Below are positions 1-10,204 of a stretch of DNA of 64,000 nucleotides, piece by piece; position 1 is the first letter of the stretch, and the number at the start of each line of letters is the position of its first letter. Source of the stretch: Cristatella mucedo. Its lineage: Eukaryota > Bryozoa > Phylactolaemata > Cristatellidae. Where the stretch lies: the NCBI GenBank assembly GCA_009760855.2, contig WPIO01000185.1:62001-126000 (forward strand), given 5' to 3'. A program made the position numbers and the translations under genes. Under the pieces are notes generated by a model that did not search any database, was not told where the DNA came from, and saw only the letters and a program-made list of their open reading frames with translations.

Positions 1-242
1 GAAAGCTTGTTGTCATTCAATTGCGTATGTCAGCAATGCACGTTAGTAAACACAGAGAGTTTGAGATCCTGCTGAATGTAAAGGAACAGTAAAGTATTAC
101 CCTGCAAGTATGAATCCTGTAAGTATCCTGCAAGTATAGAAATGAACTGTAAAACATCAGTAAGTACAGCTGCGTGCGTGTACAGCTGTGTGCCGTGTAA
201 ATGAAAGTGAAAGCCTAGATTGTGATTGGTAAGTTCATTGAC

Positions 243-243
243 C

Positions 244-280
<37 letters not shown>

Positions 281-391
281 GAGAGACAGAGAGAGACAGA
301 GAGAGACAGAGAGAGACAGAGAGAGACAGAGAAAGAGAGAGAGAAAGAGAGAGAAAGAAAGAGTGAGAGAGAGAAAGAGAAAGAGAGAGAG
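243..391. repeat. (GA)n / (GACA)n purine microsatellite
   Basis: A run of GAGAGACAGACAGA units, grading into GAAAGA. It gives an Arg/Glu-rich open frame that has no protein character beyond the repeat. Confidence 0.95.
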
Positions 392-1379
392 AATGTCTCT
401 CCTCTTTCGAAGTCGTCGCTACGTGAGTCGTGCCTCGCTTTGTAATCCTATCGCCTAGCTATCTGAGAGCCATTGACTCAGCACAATGCTGAGGGCTCTA
501 ATGCTTTGCTTGTGACTAACGAAGAAGACGACAAGAGCTAGATTAGCCACATCCGTGCGTCGACCGAGGCTTCCTGGCCGGTTTCGATGATAAGGAACCG
601 CACGAACGGCGACTCTGCTCCGTACGCCTGCGACAACTTATCGAGAGCCCTCGATCTGAGGGAGGCATCCCGAAGAGCAGGAAGTTAGTATGCATAGGCC
701 TTGTCATCAATTTATCCGCCTAGAGCTGCCGCTCTCCGGGGTCAGCGGCCATGAACGAGCTGGAGTGCTGATAAACTCATCTTTAAACCTGCGCTCACCC
801 GTTAAAATAAAAATAGCATCTTATCAAATATATGAATAATCAAATAAAAAATAAACTAATATCAAATAAGCATCGAGCGCAGATTACTTACTTCGCTCAC
901 TATCCCTAGACGCAGGTATCAAATCCCCGAACTCACCTGGATTTGAGTGAGGAGAAATTAAGTAGAAACCCTGTACTAGGCGGAGCTCTTGTCATTGCGA
1001 CCATACAGGTGGTGAATATCCCGACGATCGTGACTGGATGTGCTAGTTCATCCACGGTAAGGTTGAGAAAGGGTGGCCATGTTTTTCAGTATTCTCCGTG
1101 ACATTGGCCATATTTCAATACCTGAAGCAGACTTGTACGAGACGGCCGAGCCAGCTTGATTTGCCACCATCTTGAGCTGCACAAGGCGAAGACCTCACAG
1201 ACGCTCGTGCCCCACCCCGGTGGCCATTGAGCCGATGCCTCTCGACGAATCGTTTACTGAAAGAGTCATTCTCGTTTTATCAGACGGTGTAGAAGCTCTA
1301 CGGATGGATTGCCTGCAATCGCTGGTCCTTTAGCTTCAGCTGCCCAAGCTGTTCGAGATCCGCTCGGCAATGATTATTT
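392..1379. other. CpG-rich stretch without a recognisable gene
   Basis: CG dinucleotides are frequent (for example around 405-445 and 550-660). There is no open frame with recognisable protein character, no tRNA-like box pair and no transposon end. It forms the start of the CpG-rich domain that runs to about 10 kb. Confidence 0.5.
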
Positions 1380-1457
1380 TAAGAATAACAATGATACATT
1401 TGATTTAGCACCCTTAAAGAACTCATCTCTTTCTAGGCAATTTACATTTGCTGCACT
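1380..1457 (-). mobile_element. LINE-1 3' tail, old solo copy
   Basis: Read on the minus strand this is the LINE-1 3' end: a degenerate GCAGCAAATGTAAA block, a CCTAGAAAGAGAT segment, a decayed partner for the hairpin, then A/T-rich triplets. Only the terminal ~80 bases remain, as expected for strong 5' truncation during target-primed reverse transcription. Confidence 0.75.
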
Positions 1458-2376
1458 CTGAGCAGCTCTTTTGCATTCACAATGCATGAGTGGCAACAAC
1501 CTGTTCGAGAGTTTCCGGGCCGGAATTTCGTTGCTCACTCCATTTTCGCTTATTCATTATTGCGCATAGGCTTCAGTTGACTGACAGTTGAACCCTCGAC
1601 CCGAGCCCCGTGCCGGCCCTCCGTGGCTCGCAAGCCAGCCGTTGGACGGTAAAGTGCTACGGCTGGCTATCATACTGTTTCCGCTCGCGCACGAACTGTC
1701 GTGACTCGGGCCTGCGAAGCGCCCCCCCCCGCAACGAGGCGGACCAAGCTCGGCAGCCTCTCGCCGAACGATCGAGTCAGACTGCGTGAATTTCCGCTCA
1801 GGACGGGGTCGGCAGGGAAGCCCGGTAACAATGGCAATCCTAGCACCTAAACCCACGCACGTGCTGCTACACGCTGAGTCAGAGCGACACTAAAAGACGG
1901 GCGCAGCAGGCGGCCATAGAAGTGAGTCAGGCTCGTCTCACAGAGGGGGGAAATGAGCTGGCCTGCCGATAGCCCGCAGGCCACTTAGAGCGGCTACCCT
2001 CATCACATACGGACGCTCTCGAAACCAGGTCGTCGACAACGCGCTGTGACCGTAAATGGCTGAAACTCCTGTGGCGAGCGCTCCCGTTAGGAGACCCGTC
2101 ACGAGGTTTCGCTCAAGGTTTGCTTCGCGATGAAATATCGGAATTGAAATTCCAACGGGAAGCAGGCGAGCGCGAGCGTGTAAATGGTCAAGGTCGACGA
2201 AGCGGAGCGCGGGTTCGCTTCGAGTAAGCCGAGACAGCCACTGAGTGCTAGAACTACAGGACTTAGTTAGGACCCTTATGATTGCTGCTCTCCGAATTGC
2301 CGCGTTTTCGTCGAATTTTATTGAGTCTAGATGTCGATGGGTGCCCCTCCAGAAATACGCGCAGCAGCGGAATCCT
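1458..2376. other. CpG-rich stretch without a recognisable gene
   Basis: High CpG density continues. A 99-codon minus-strand frame (1557-1856) has no recognisable domain and its length is explicable by the scarcity of A/T-rich stop codons. A 10-base C run lies near 1721. No repeat family is recognisable until the LINE-1 at 2377. Confidence 0.5.
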
Positions 2377-2787
2377 AATAATAATAATAATAATAATAAT
2401 ATTGCACTTGATAAAGCGCCCTCAGAGAACTTAATCTCTTTCTAGGCGCTTTACATTTGCTGCAAAGTGATACGCAATAGAATAGTAAGTAAAATCATGC
2501 TTGAAAAACAAACAAAATGAATAACATGGTTAGGGGTTACATGCACTGGGTCAGCATGCAAATGTGGTTAGTGGCAGCATGAACAGTGTCAGCACGCATA
2601 AGCACATCGAGGACGAATCACAAGGACCCACTAAATGCTGTCCTAAATAGGTATGTTTTTAAGTTTCTTTTAAATGTGGTCAGGTCAGGGGATGTTCTGA
2701 TGCAGGTCGGGAGGGAGTTCCAGGCTGTGGGAGCATACGAGCTAAATGCACGGTCTCCAAAGGATTTAAGGTTTGTACGAGGTATTT

Positions 2788-3345
2788 CTAGACTGTTGGA
2801 TTCCGAAAAGCGAGTGGTACGATGCTTTGCCTGATGGGGTAGTTCTCTGAAAGATAGGCTGGAGCCATAAAATGAAGAGACCTAAAAGTGAGCGACAAAA
2901 CCTTGAAGTCAATCCGTTGCTTGACTGGTAACCAGTGCAGGTCGGCGAGAAGTGGAGTAATGTGGCAACTGCGACGCTCACGGCAGACAAGCCTAGCTGC
3001 AGAGTTTTGCACCAGCTGCAATCGCCTGATCGCACATGCTGGTAGGCCAGTAAGCAGTGAGTTGCAGAAGTCGAGACGAGATGTCACGAATGCATGGACC
3101 AACTTGGACGTGGTATCCTTATCTAAACAAGCCCTAATTTTAGCAATGTTATGAAGCTGAAAATAGGCTGATTTGACTGTGGAGCTGATGTGGTCGTCTA
3201 ACGAGAGGTCGCTTTGGAATATGACACCTAGATTTCGAGCTGATGCAACTGGAGATATGCTGGCAGAGCCAATTTTGAAAGTCAGCCTTTCCAATTTCTG
3301 AATAACACTAGGTTTGCCCATAACTAGTAAGTTAGTTTTTATCAT
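2788..3345 (-). pseudogene. LINE-1 reverse transcriptase, thumb and C-terminal part
   Basis: A 185-residue frame continuing the RT after the one-base shift at 3336-3340. It contains the post-RT signature of CR1/L2 elements: TNLLVMGKPS (start), ARNLGVIFQSDLSL, LVHAFVTSRLDFCNSLLTGLP, RLQLVQNSAARLV and HITPLLADLHWLPVKQRI. A second one-base deletion near 2845 moves the remaining conserved C-terminus (seen in frame in the copy at 39363 as SFEDCAFSSYAPKAWKSLP ... FKRNLKTYLF) out of this frame, so the final residues YPIRQSIVPLAFRNPTV are out-of-frame. Non-functional as it stands. Confidence 0.9.
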
Positions 3346-3898
3346 CGTTTAGTTTTAGAAAATTTGCTGCCATCCATGATCGGATGTCATCAATGCATGC
3401 AGCAAGTGAGTTGAGAGAATTTGAGGCGCTCGAAGGCTGGGAGGGATCAAAGCAAAGGTACAACTGAGTGTCATCCGCATAGAAGTGAAAGCCTAGATTG
3501 TGCTTGGCAATCACATCAGCGAGAGGGAGAGTATAGACGGTGAAAAGGACCGGACCTAGCACAGAGCCCTGAGGTACTCCATATTTTAGAGGTACTTCAG
3601 ATGATCTTTGTCCATTTACATCAACACTCTGGAGTCTCCCACTGAGATAGGACCTGAACCACTGCAGAGCAGTGCCAGTGATGCCCAGGCGAGATGAGAG
3701 GCGCTCTAGAAGTACTATGTGATCGATGGTATCAAAAGCTGCCGAAAGATCGAGCAAAACAAGAAGAGACACTCTACCCATGTCTGCATTCCTAAGTAGG
3801 TCGTTGTATACCCGAAGCAATGCTGACTCTGTGGAGTGATAGGATCCTAGCGGCACAAGCCCAGATTTTGCGTCGGCCGTTTCTCTGGGCATCGCCAA
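3332..3898 (-). pseudogene. LINE-1 reverse transcriptase, N-terminal part of the surviving domain
   Basis: A 188-residue open frame for RNA-directed DNA polymerase of a non-LTR retrotransposon, which copies the element RNA at a nicked chromosomal target. Visible motifs: YHSTESALL (about residues 20-28), motif A DLSAAFDTIDH (50-60, catalytic D50), motif B GVPQGSVLGPVLF (107-119) and motif C FYADDTQLY (139-147, catalytic D142 and D143), then WMAANFLKLNDDK at the end. All three catalytic aspartates are intact. The frame stops because a T run at 3336-3340 (A run on the coding strand) carries one extra base; the thumb region continues in another frame from 3345 downward. The ATG at 3898 is fortuitous: the real protein would begin well upstream of the truncation point. 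Confidence 0.92.
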
Positions 3899-3900
3899 GG

Positions 3901-4520
3901 TCAGTTGAAAATCAGCAACGGACTCGCCACGAGGGCCTTCGCATCATCCGCCCGCCCCGAATCGATCGATCGATCAATCGATTCGTGGCGTAGCACTAAT
4001 TGCTGCGAATCGGTAATTTTTTGCGTGTGGGTTTATCGACTTCAGGTTGCAGACAGAGCTAGGTCCGTACGTACGAAATACCGGCGACGCTCTGAGCCTC
4101 TGAATCGTGGCCAGCGACGACTTGAAAGTGCAGCACCGACGCATGCACGGACTCGCACCGGCAATAGCAGCACATGACAGCAACAGGGCGAGTACTCGTA
4201 TTTTAATACAGCGACTCCACGTACATTACAGCCTAGAGAAATTTGTTCGGCAGCGATGGTGGGCTTCCAAATTGGCCACGACCGACATCAACTCTCGCAC
4301 AGCTCGAAGTAGAGTGCACAGCTAAGCTCAACTGCTAAGGCATAGCTATCTGCCGATTACGAGGCTTCGGCTTTTATACTGCCTCATCCTAGATTACCAC
4401 GCAGCCGGCTCTACCCATTCTAATTAAGAAAAAATTGACCGGAAATCAACAAAGATCACCGACGCACGACTTTTTTTGATTGAAATTTTTCGTACGCTGT
4501 CGCTATAATGTCGCTATATG
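3901..4520. other. no recognisable gene; CpG-rich
   Basis: It includes a short GATC/GATCAATCG tandem near 3958-3982 and a GTACGTACG run near 4066. Open frames on both strands overlap each other antisense and lack domain character. Confidence 0.5.
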
Positions 4521-4647
4521 TGTTTATCAAGCATGATATTACTCACCATTTAATTGCATTTCCCTTTGCAGCAAATGGAAAGCACCTAGAAATAGATTGA
4601 GTTCTCTGAGGGCGCTTTATCAAGCGCATTATTATTATTATTATTTA
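4521..4647 (+). mobile_element. LINE-1 3' tail, solo copy
   Basis: It begins GTTTATCAAGCATGATATTA, continues through CATTTCCCTTTGCAGCAAATG, the hairpin (AAAGCACCTAGAAATAGATT ... GAGGGCGCTTTATCAAG) and ends in (ATT)n. Only ~125 bases of the 3' UTR were retained. Confidence 0.9.
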
Positions 4648-4962
4648 TGTAGCAGCCAAATTCAAAGCGGTCGGCAAGACGCCGGCCACGACCGCTATAT
4701 GCCGAAATCCGCTCGAATCCACCTCAAATCCTCCAGAAATCGGCTGCGCATCTACTTGGGTTTCGCATTACTCGGCGGGCGATGTCGTTCAAGTTAGTGC
4801 ACTCAAAAAGATTTGCGCCATTTCGCAAAAACGCGAGCCCGCGTCCCCACGAGTCCGCGGCAGAGTCGAGTGCAGCGAGACCCAGGCCAACGTCGAAGTT
4901 CACCGCCGCCTGCTCCGGGCTCTCGGGGATTTACTCGGATCTTTTTGTTTGCGATCCGAGAT

Positions 4963-5020
4963 CACTTGGTCTTTGTGGTTTATTGGCACTACATACGGAG
5001 GTACATTGCGTTACATAGCC
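4963..5020 (+). mobile_element. LINE-2 3' terminus, degraded
   Basis: TTGGTCTTTGTGG ... CGGAGGTACATTGCGTTACAT resembles the end of LINE-2 (TAGTCTTTGTGGCTTTGTGG ... CGGAGATACATTACATT). Short, and assigned only by that resemblance. Confidence 0.45.
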
Positions 5021-5117
5021 GCAGAGCAGAGGCACCAGGGCGATGTTCCAGCTGAATCGGAAGGACATCGGCATGCCATCCGTCCCTGACCGGCACATTC
5101 ATTTTGATCCGCTTTAT

Positions 5118-5276
5118 CGCTGGGTTATCTTAGCCCATGGATAACGTGCTCGCTCTTCACGACCCATGTCGTGGGTTCAAGTCCTGTGCTAGTCGATTAT
5201 TCTTTGACCACTGCAAGCGGCGGCAATAGCCGTTAAGGCTCGTCTACCGCTTTACAACCAAGGCTGTACAGTCAGT
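5118..5276 (+). mobile_element. SINE-1 (tRNA-derived), diverged copy
   Basis: A tRNA-like head with a weak A box (near 5125-5145) and a B box GTGGGTTCAAGTCCTG (5169-5184), followed by the SINE-1 body (CACTGCAAGCGGCGGCAATAG, CCGTTAAGGCTCGTCTACCG). The TTAAATCAGCT body end is not preserved. Confidence 0.75.
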
Positions 5277-5370
5277 TCACTTGTATGTATTTCTTTATTT
5301 ACGGCTTACAATTAAGGAGCAGCAAATTTTTACCCACACAGAACAGCTGACTTCCGACCTGGCATTATTA

Positions 5371-5400
5371 AATTTAATAATTAAAAATAATTATTAAATT
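5371..5400. repeat. AT-only inverted repeat, 13-base arms
   Basis: Arm AATTTAATAATTA (5371-5383) and its exact complement (5388-5400) around an AAAA loop. Composed only of A and T, so it may be chance within an AT-rich patch. Confidence 0.8.
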
Positions 5401-5504
5401 CAATTACTATGTTATACTTCCCTCTACTCCTGGATTTCGAGCAGTATGCGCAATATTCTCGCCGCTCCAAGCCGACAAATAATTAAAGCTGCTGCAAAAA
5501 CACT

Positions 5505-5955
5505 CTCGCCACGGCTTGGCTCCTCCATACCTAGCTGAACTGCTGCACCAGTTTCAGCCTCTTCGTGCCCTCAGGTCCTATATGGACAGTAAGTTAGCTG
5601 CTCCATTCTTCCGCCTAAAGACCGTTGGCGACAGGAGCTTCAGCTCTGCTGGTCCTCGACTGTGGAACTCAGTTCCACTATCCTTACGCAATGACAACTA
5701 CTCTCCTGTTGCTGACTATGGCTCATCTTCTCCAGCTGTCCTGAGCTGCTACTTGCATGCTACTCACTACCCCAACTGCTCTCCTGACTCTGCTATGCAC
5801 TTTCTCTTTGTTTTGTGAGATGAAGTCTGTTGGCTACCGAATGCGTACCGAAAGCCGCTTAGGCTGTGAGTGCGCTATACAAAACTCTCCTGCGTAACAC
5901 CCACATAGTCTTTATGGCTTTGTGGAGTTACAGGCGGAGATGCATTACATTACTC
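5505..5955 (+). mobile_element. LINE-2, 3' end with RT C-terminus
   Basis: The 5' break is near 5505. A 100-residue frame (5516-5818) reads YLAELLHQFQPLRALRS, FFRLKTVGDRSFSSAGPRLW and NSVPLSLRND, matching the same region in the copy at 41409. The 3' UTR follows, with GCCGCTTAGGCTGTGAGTGC, GCTATACAAAACTCTCCTGC and a terminal GGAGATGCATTACATTAC. The open frame ends earlier (HFLFVL) than in the other copies because of a local change near 5810. Confidence 0.88.
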
Positions 5956-6450
5956 ACCTCAAATGTCGCCTCACACGCTCCCCGCACCGCTGAAAGAATA
6001 CTTATACAATCTTCAGACTTCTTCTGCTGTTCAAAACGCGGCGCACAGCAGGAGAAAATGCAGAGCACGTAGCTCTAGTAGCCTGCTAGATAGGGCGGAA
6101 GCACGTGCGACTCAGAGCGAGGCTCCGAGCAGACAGCTGCCGAGGCGGGAGGCGCGCGCTCGAGGCGCTAGCTAATACCTACCAATACGCTCGCGCGGCC
6201 CTGCTGCGCCGCGGCCGGCGGCGGCTTGGCCTTCCAGAGAGAGCTGCCGGTGCACGAACTCGGTGCCGTCGACGCCCGGAGCACCCTGAGCACCCGGAGC
6301 AATCTCGCTCAGTCGGATTTTTCTACGTAGCCTTCCTCGACGGGCTAACGGTCAAGACAATCACCCAGTGCGTCAGTTCGATGCTAGCGGCACGCGACGC
6401 AGGCGAAATTGCACCTCCCCAGCATGACCCTTTCTCTGCTTTCGGTCGTA
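5956..6450. other. no recognisable gene; very CpG-rich
   Basis: Dense CG (6100-6300 especially). A 122-codon plus frame at 6105-6473 is Arg/Ala-rich and overlaps another open frame on the same strand; low-complexity composition and absence of domains argue against it being a gene. Confidence 0.45.
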
Positions 6451-6454
6451 TCGC

Positions 6455-6970
6455 CGACTGTCTCGCTAAATAGAAATCTCTTTTCCGACGGAGCCTTCCG
6501 TTCGCTTTCGCCGCAAGTGCGGAACTCTCTGCCTGCTTTAGTAACAGCCTGCAAGGACTTTTTATTATTTAAGTCGCGGCTAAAGATGCATTTGTTCAGC
6601 TCAGCTTACGCTGCACCCGAGTGAACTTGTCTTGGTGCTCCTGTTTCCTAAGCCTACTTGCAGGTGCTCGATTCGCAGCACGTCAATGGCCCGAGATCTT
6701 GTCAGCACTGTCCCCGAGAGTCTCCGCGTTTGCAAGAGCACGCTGGCCTCTGTGCACGATACTCGTTTGCTTTAGCGAGATGGTCGACGCTCGATACTAC
6801 GCACACCTCAATAGCCATCAGTTGTTGATACTACCAGCGAATTGGAAAGCTCGTGGATTAGAGATCGAGATCTCTCGCGGCGATATGCAAGCGACTCATT
6901 AATGTTATCAATACCATCATTACTATTATTATTATTATTATTGTTGTTGTTATTTTATTATTATTATTAC
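6455..6970 (+). mobile_element. Diverged LINE (LINE-1-like) C-terminus, 3' UTR and tail
   Basis: A short frame ends RNLFSDGAFRSLSPQVRNSLP ... FKSRLKMHLFSSAYAAPE (stop at 6622-6624), which is the generic C-terminal end of CR1/L2 RT proteins (compare SFEDCAFSSYAPKAWKSLP ... FKRNLKTYLF in LINE-1). About 220 bases downstream, 6843-6900 aligns loosely with the LINE-1 3' hairpin (GGAAAGCTCGTGGATTAGAG, then GATCTCTCGCGGCGATATGC), followed by an (ATT)n run to 6970. It is probably an old or sister-family copy. The tail assignment is weaker than the protein match. Confidence 0.7.
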
Positions 6971-7555
6971 GTTTACAACTGGCAGCACTCTCCGCAAGGT
7001 CGTATCCATGCCAGCGAGCCTGCGCTACCCCTACCCATCGCTGTCGCGCCAAGCTCTGCGATTTACAACCGCTCAATTTGTAGGAGGCACCGGTGTAGCG
7101 TCCAAGGGCCGCCAGTCCAGACTACCGGCTGGCTAGCTAGCAGCTAGAAAGCGTAGATACACCTACGTGATGTCGCTTCGATCCGTTCGTCGAGGGCAGT
7201 CGCTGTGGGTCGATCCCGTCGCTACATTAGCGGTTTGTTGCTCGAGCTGGACTAGCGGCGGGCTTAGTTTTGCGGGAAATAGCGACCTCTTTTTCACCGC
7301 CGGCACATCCGGATCCGGAAACGGAGTAGGCTGCCAAAGCGGTCGTCTATAGAAGCGCCCTTCGCCGCCAATGGCGGTTGACGCAGACCGCGCAGGACCG
7401 GAAGCTGTTGGCGCTCTTCTGTCGCCGCATAAATAAGGCCTTTTAACTCGCCGCTCTTCTTATGACGCGTCGCGTTGCCGCTGGTGGCCATTTGCAAAAT
7501 AGCAAACCGCTGCAGACGAAAAACCGCGCAGTTCTAGAGAGAAACAGCATCGCGA
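6971..7555. other. no recognisable gene; CpG-rich
   Basis: Only short antisense-overlapping frames (7167-7352 plus, 7294-7497 minus). Nothing with family resemblance. Confidence 0.45.
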
Positions 7556-7781
7556 GGCCCGATTTCTATGCTACTCACTACCTCAACTGCTCTCCTAACT
7601 CTGCTATGCTTCCCACTTTCTCTTTGTTGCGTGAGACGAAGTCTGTTGGCTACCGAATGCGTACCGAAAGCCGCTTAGGCTGTGAGTGCGCTATACAAAA
7701 CTCTCCTGCGTAACACCCGCGTGGTCTTTATGACTTTGTGGAGTTACTGACGGAGATACATTAACATTAACATTAACATTT
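7556..7781 (+). mobile_element. LINE-2 3' end with (ACATTA)n tail
   Basis: It begins in the shared block ATGCTACTCACTACCTCAAC, encodes the conserved LINE-2 ending ETKSVGYRMRTESRLGCECA in frame, and ends GGAGTTACTGACGGAGATAC followed by three to four ACATTA units (7758-7781). The short tandem terminus is typical of non-LTR elements whose RT adds or slips on terminal repeats. Confidence 0.88.
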
Positions 7782-8116
7782 GTGGCTGCTGAGACTGCAA
7801 ATGATCGTGAATGTCAAAGGACTTCGACGGGTCTCGGGATTCGGGCAAAGCGGTCCGGATCCCGTGAACTTTAGAGACTTGAGATGGGCTATTTGGCCGC
7901 CGACTGGCCGGCTGGCTGGCTAGCTGGCTGGCTGCAGCGACATCTTAATTCGATCGAAGGCGCGATCGATCGGACAAGCACGAGCGGGACCCTTTGCTAT
8001 TTCTACCCGCACGTCGCCAGTGCCCTTAGTGCGAGCATCATGTCCTACGACGCTTCCTTGGCGGCTGCGATTGACGAGATTTTGAGCCCACGCAGTGCGA
8101 AGCAGAAAGCGGCCTC
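7782..8116. other. no recognisable gene
   Basis: A short GGCTGGCT repeat lies at 7910-7932. The frame at 7884-8237 runs into the LINE-1 tail at 8117 and is not a gene. Confidence 0.45.
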
Positions 8117-8236
8117 TTTGCCAATGTTTCCTTTGCAGCAAACGCAAAGCGCATGGAAAGGGATCGAGTTCTCTGAGGGTGCTTTATCAAGCGTGCTGTT
8201 ATTAGTATTATCATCATTATTATTATTATTGCAATA
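8117..8236 (+). mobile_element. LINE-1 3' tail, solo copy
   Basis: TTTCCTTTGCAGCAAACGCA, then AAGCGCATGGAAAGGGATCG, GAGTTCTCTGAGGGTGCTTT and an imperfect ATT tail. CG is retained where most other copies have CA or TG. Confidence 0.85.
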
Positions 8237-9480
8237 ACGATTTCGATGCTGAACGACGACGTCTTTCGTCGCTCGCCGCGCCGACGGGGGCCGCGCGCAT
8301 CCGCGATGAAGCAGTCCGCTCTTGGGCTGGCCTCGACCTTGTCCCGAGACGGCCGACGGTGAGCTGGCTGCAAGCGACCGCGCTAGCTGCGCGCTCTGGC
8401 GGCGAGCGCGCCGCGCTAGCGTAGCGCTACGCGCTACGCCGAGTCGATCCGAGCAGACGTCTCCCGGACGCAATTCGTTCGGCGTGCCCGCGGCCCTCTG
8501 GGAGATTTTAGCCGAGCCGATTCTTGCCAGCTGCTGTCTGCTCGCTTAGCCGAGCGACGAGCGGCGCGCCGTGCGAGGATTGAATCTCTCCGTGCGGCTC
8601 GGAGAACGACCGGAGAAATCGTCCGTCCGCTCCGGTTCGCCCGGGCCCAGCAGAGCTTAGGAGGCGGGCCGCCAAAGTCGCCGCGCGCGCCTACTGAAGC
8701 CTTCGTTTCGAGCGCTCCCGGCGGCGCTCCGAGCGGACGAGTGCGCACGTCCGCTCGGAGCGCCGGCCGCGCACTCGTCCGCCGAAGACGTCGGCTTCCG
8801 GGGAGAAAAAGAAAAGAGCACCGCCAGCGCCTCGCGCTGACCGAAGAGACGCCGGTGGCCGGCTTTTTTTTCAGTCAGCCCATAAATAATGGCTTGCGAT
8901 CGCTAAGCCGGAAACCCGGAGAACGACGACGGCGGGCCGGGGCTGGAGGCAGGTTCGCCACCGGCCAATGGCCGTCGCGCTACCTGCGGTCCGACGATCG
9001 GCGACGGAGGCGTTGGAGGCCGTGACAGCCAGCGAGTGCACTGGCTGGCCGCACTCGTCGTCGTCTGCGGCTTGCGGGCGGAAGACCGCGTGCCCGAAGA
9101 CGTCGAAAACTATTAGTTGACGGATGCAAGCGATTGACTCTCTCCATTCACGAGCTCATAATCTAATAAATGCTAGTTTATTTTTCCACGCGGCGGCAAT
9201 GCTCGCGCGGTGAGTTTTAAGCCACCTCGTGCGTGGCGTGAAACAGCATCGGCAGGGGCAAAGTGCTCGCTCCCTGCGCGAGAAACTCAATCCTCGGTGT
9301 GACTAGTCGGTCCGGACTGGATGCCGCGATGGACGACGAGACAGCAGGTGCTCTCGCGGTGCTCGCGTGCGAACTCGGGGAATCGCGCTTCGCTCTTCGA
9401 ATCTACTCGTTCAGTCAGGCAGCTGCCGGTTGGCTGTGGATATCGTGGTCGCGGGATCACTGTTTCAGTAAATAAAGGCT
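8237..9480. promoter_or_regulatory. CpG-island-like GC-rich stretch
   Basis: By eye CG dinucleotides reach roughly one per six bases around 8240-8400, well above expectation for its GC content. The stretch holds the hairpin cluster at 8722-8782, a T8 tract followed by CAG at 8866-8876 that resembles a splice acceptor, an ATAAATAAT string at 8882, and an AATAAA at 9471. No open frame carries a recognisable domain; the last, 9263-9475, ends just before the AATAAA. It may be a promoter or first-exon region of an unseen gene, or simply unmethylated DNA. No transcript evidence is available. Confidence 0.4.
8722..8782. repeat. Overlapping GC-rich inverted repeats (two alternative hairpins)
   Basis: Arm 8722-8739 is the exact complement of 8748-8765 (18 bases, 8-base loop). 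The segment 8733-8746 is also the exact complement of 8769-8782 (14 bases). The two stems share 8733-8739 and so exclude each other. Confidence 0.9.
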
Positions 9481-10204
9481 CTTGATCAGACCAGGCTCAC
9501 AAGTTTCCATCGTAATCATTTCTCGAACCAGAGACGCGTTGCATCGTCAGGAGTTCAGCCAGTACAAGGCACGCTCAAAATCAAAAGGCTCTGGTCTAGT
9601 CGCTTGAGCTAGAGACTCATTTCTCACGTATGTTTATTGAATGCACTTGATTGAACTTTATTGAATACACTCTAACTAACCGTGGCCTGGAAAGATGCAT
9701 CTCGCGTCAGCTGAATCAGCGAGAAAACAAATCTACCAAAATCCACTGAAGATCGTATTTAGCTGCACGTGAAAGAAGTTATAGACGAAACAACCTGAAA
9801 CTCATCCGGCAATGTTGACACAGTTAAGTCGCACCGTCTGAAAAAATTGCTACGCCTGCATGACTTTCACCGGCTCGTGTAGTGGCAAAAATGGTTGCAA
9901 CTGTGTACAGACCTGCCGGACGCTAGAGCCTCAAGGTAACGACTGGGCGCTCAAAATTCCGAAAGCAGCTTTATCTATCCACTGCGCCAAACTCGCGAGA
10001 ATGCCAATAATCGCCTGCATATTAAAGCTAATACGACAGATCAGGCAGACTCGTTAGAAGCCCACGCAATCAGCGAAATGACTCCCAAAACTAGCAGACA
10101 GTCACCCGGAGAGACCAGCTTCCGGGCAGGCTCTTGCCCATTACGACGGCCAGGTCGGAAGTCATTCGCAAATCGGGTTATGTGTGTGAGTCAATATTGC
10201 ACCT
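9481..10204. other. no recognisable gene; end of the CpG-rich domain
   Basis: CpG density falls through this interval toward the lower level seen in the rest of the window. A 65-codon frame at 9860-10057 has no resemblance to a known family. Confidence 0.45.

Larger units (their letters stand above)
2377..3900 (-). mobile_element. LINE-1 (CR1/L2-type non-LTR retrotransposon), 5'-truncated, near-intact RT
   Basis: This is the best LINE-1 copy in the window. On the minus strand it runs from about 3900 (within the start of the reverse transcriptase domain) through RT, the C-terminal RNase-free extension typical of CR1/L2 elements, a 3' UTR, the 3' hairpin (AAAGCGCCTAGAAAGAGATTAAG, partnered by GGGCGCTTTATC) and an (ATT)n tail at 2377-2401. 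RT motifs are present in order: DLSAAFDTIDH, GVPQGSVLGPVLF and FYADDTQLY. The upstream endonuclease and ORF1 regions are missing. Coding is broken by at least two one-base indels (near 3336-3340 and near 2845). Similarity to the copies at 48537-49018 and 39363-39953 is high by eye, so the family was active fairly recently. Clade assignment to CR1/L2 is from motif style; no search was possible. Confidence 0.92.

Noticed and set aside
2586-3154. Plus-strand frames over the LINE-1 copy
   Set aside because: Antisense shadows of the RT pseudogene, repeated in the same form at 39497-39724 and 48790-48972.
9263-9475. Small host gene ending at an AATAAA
   Set aside because: Seventy codons with no recognisable domain; the polyadenylation-like string alone is too common. 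Kept only as a note in the CpG-rich entry.
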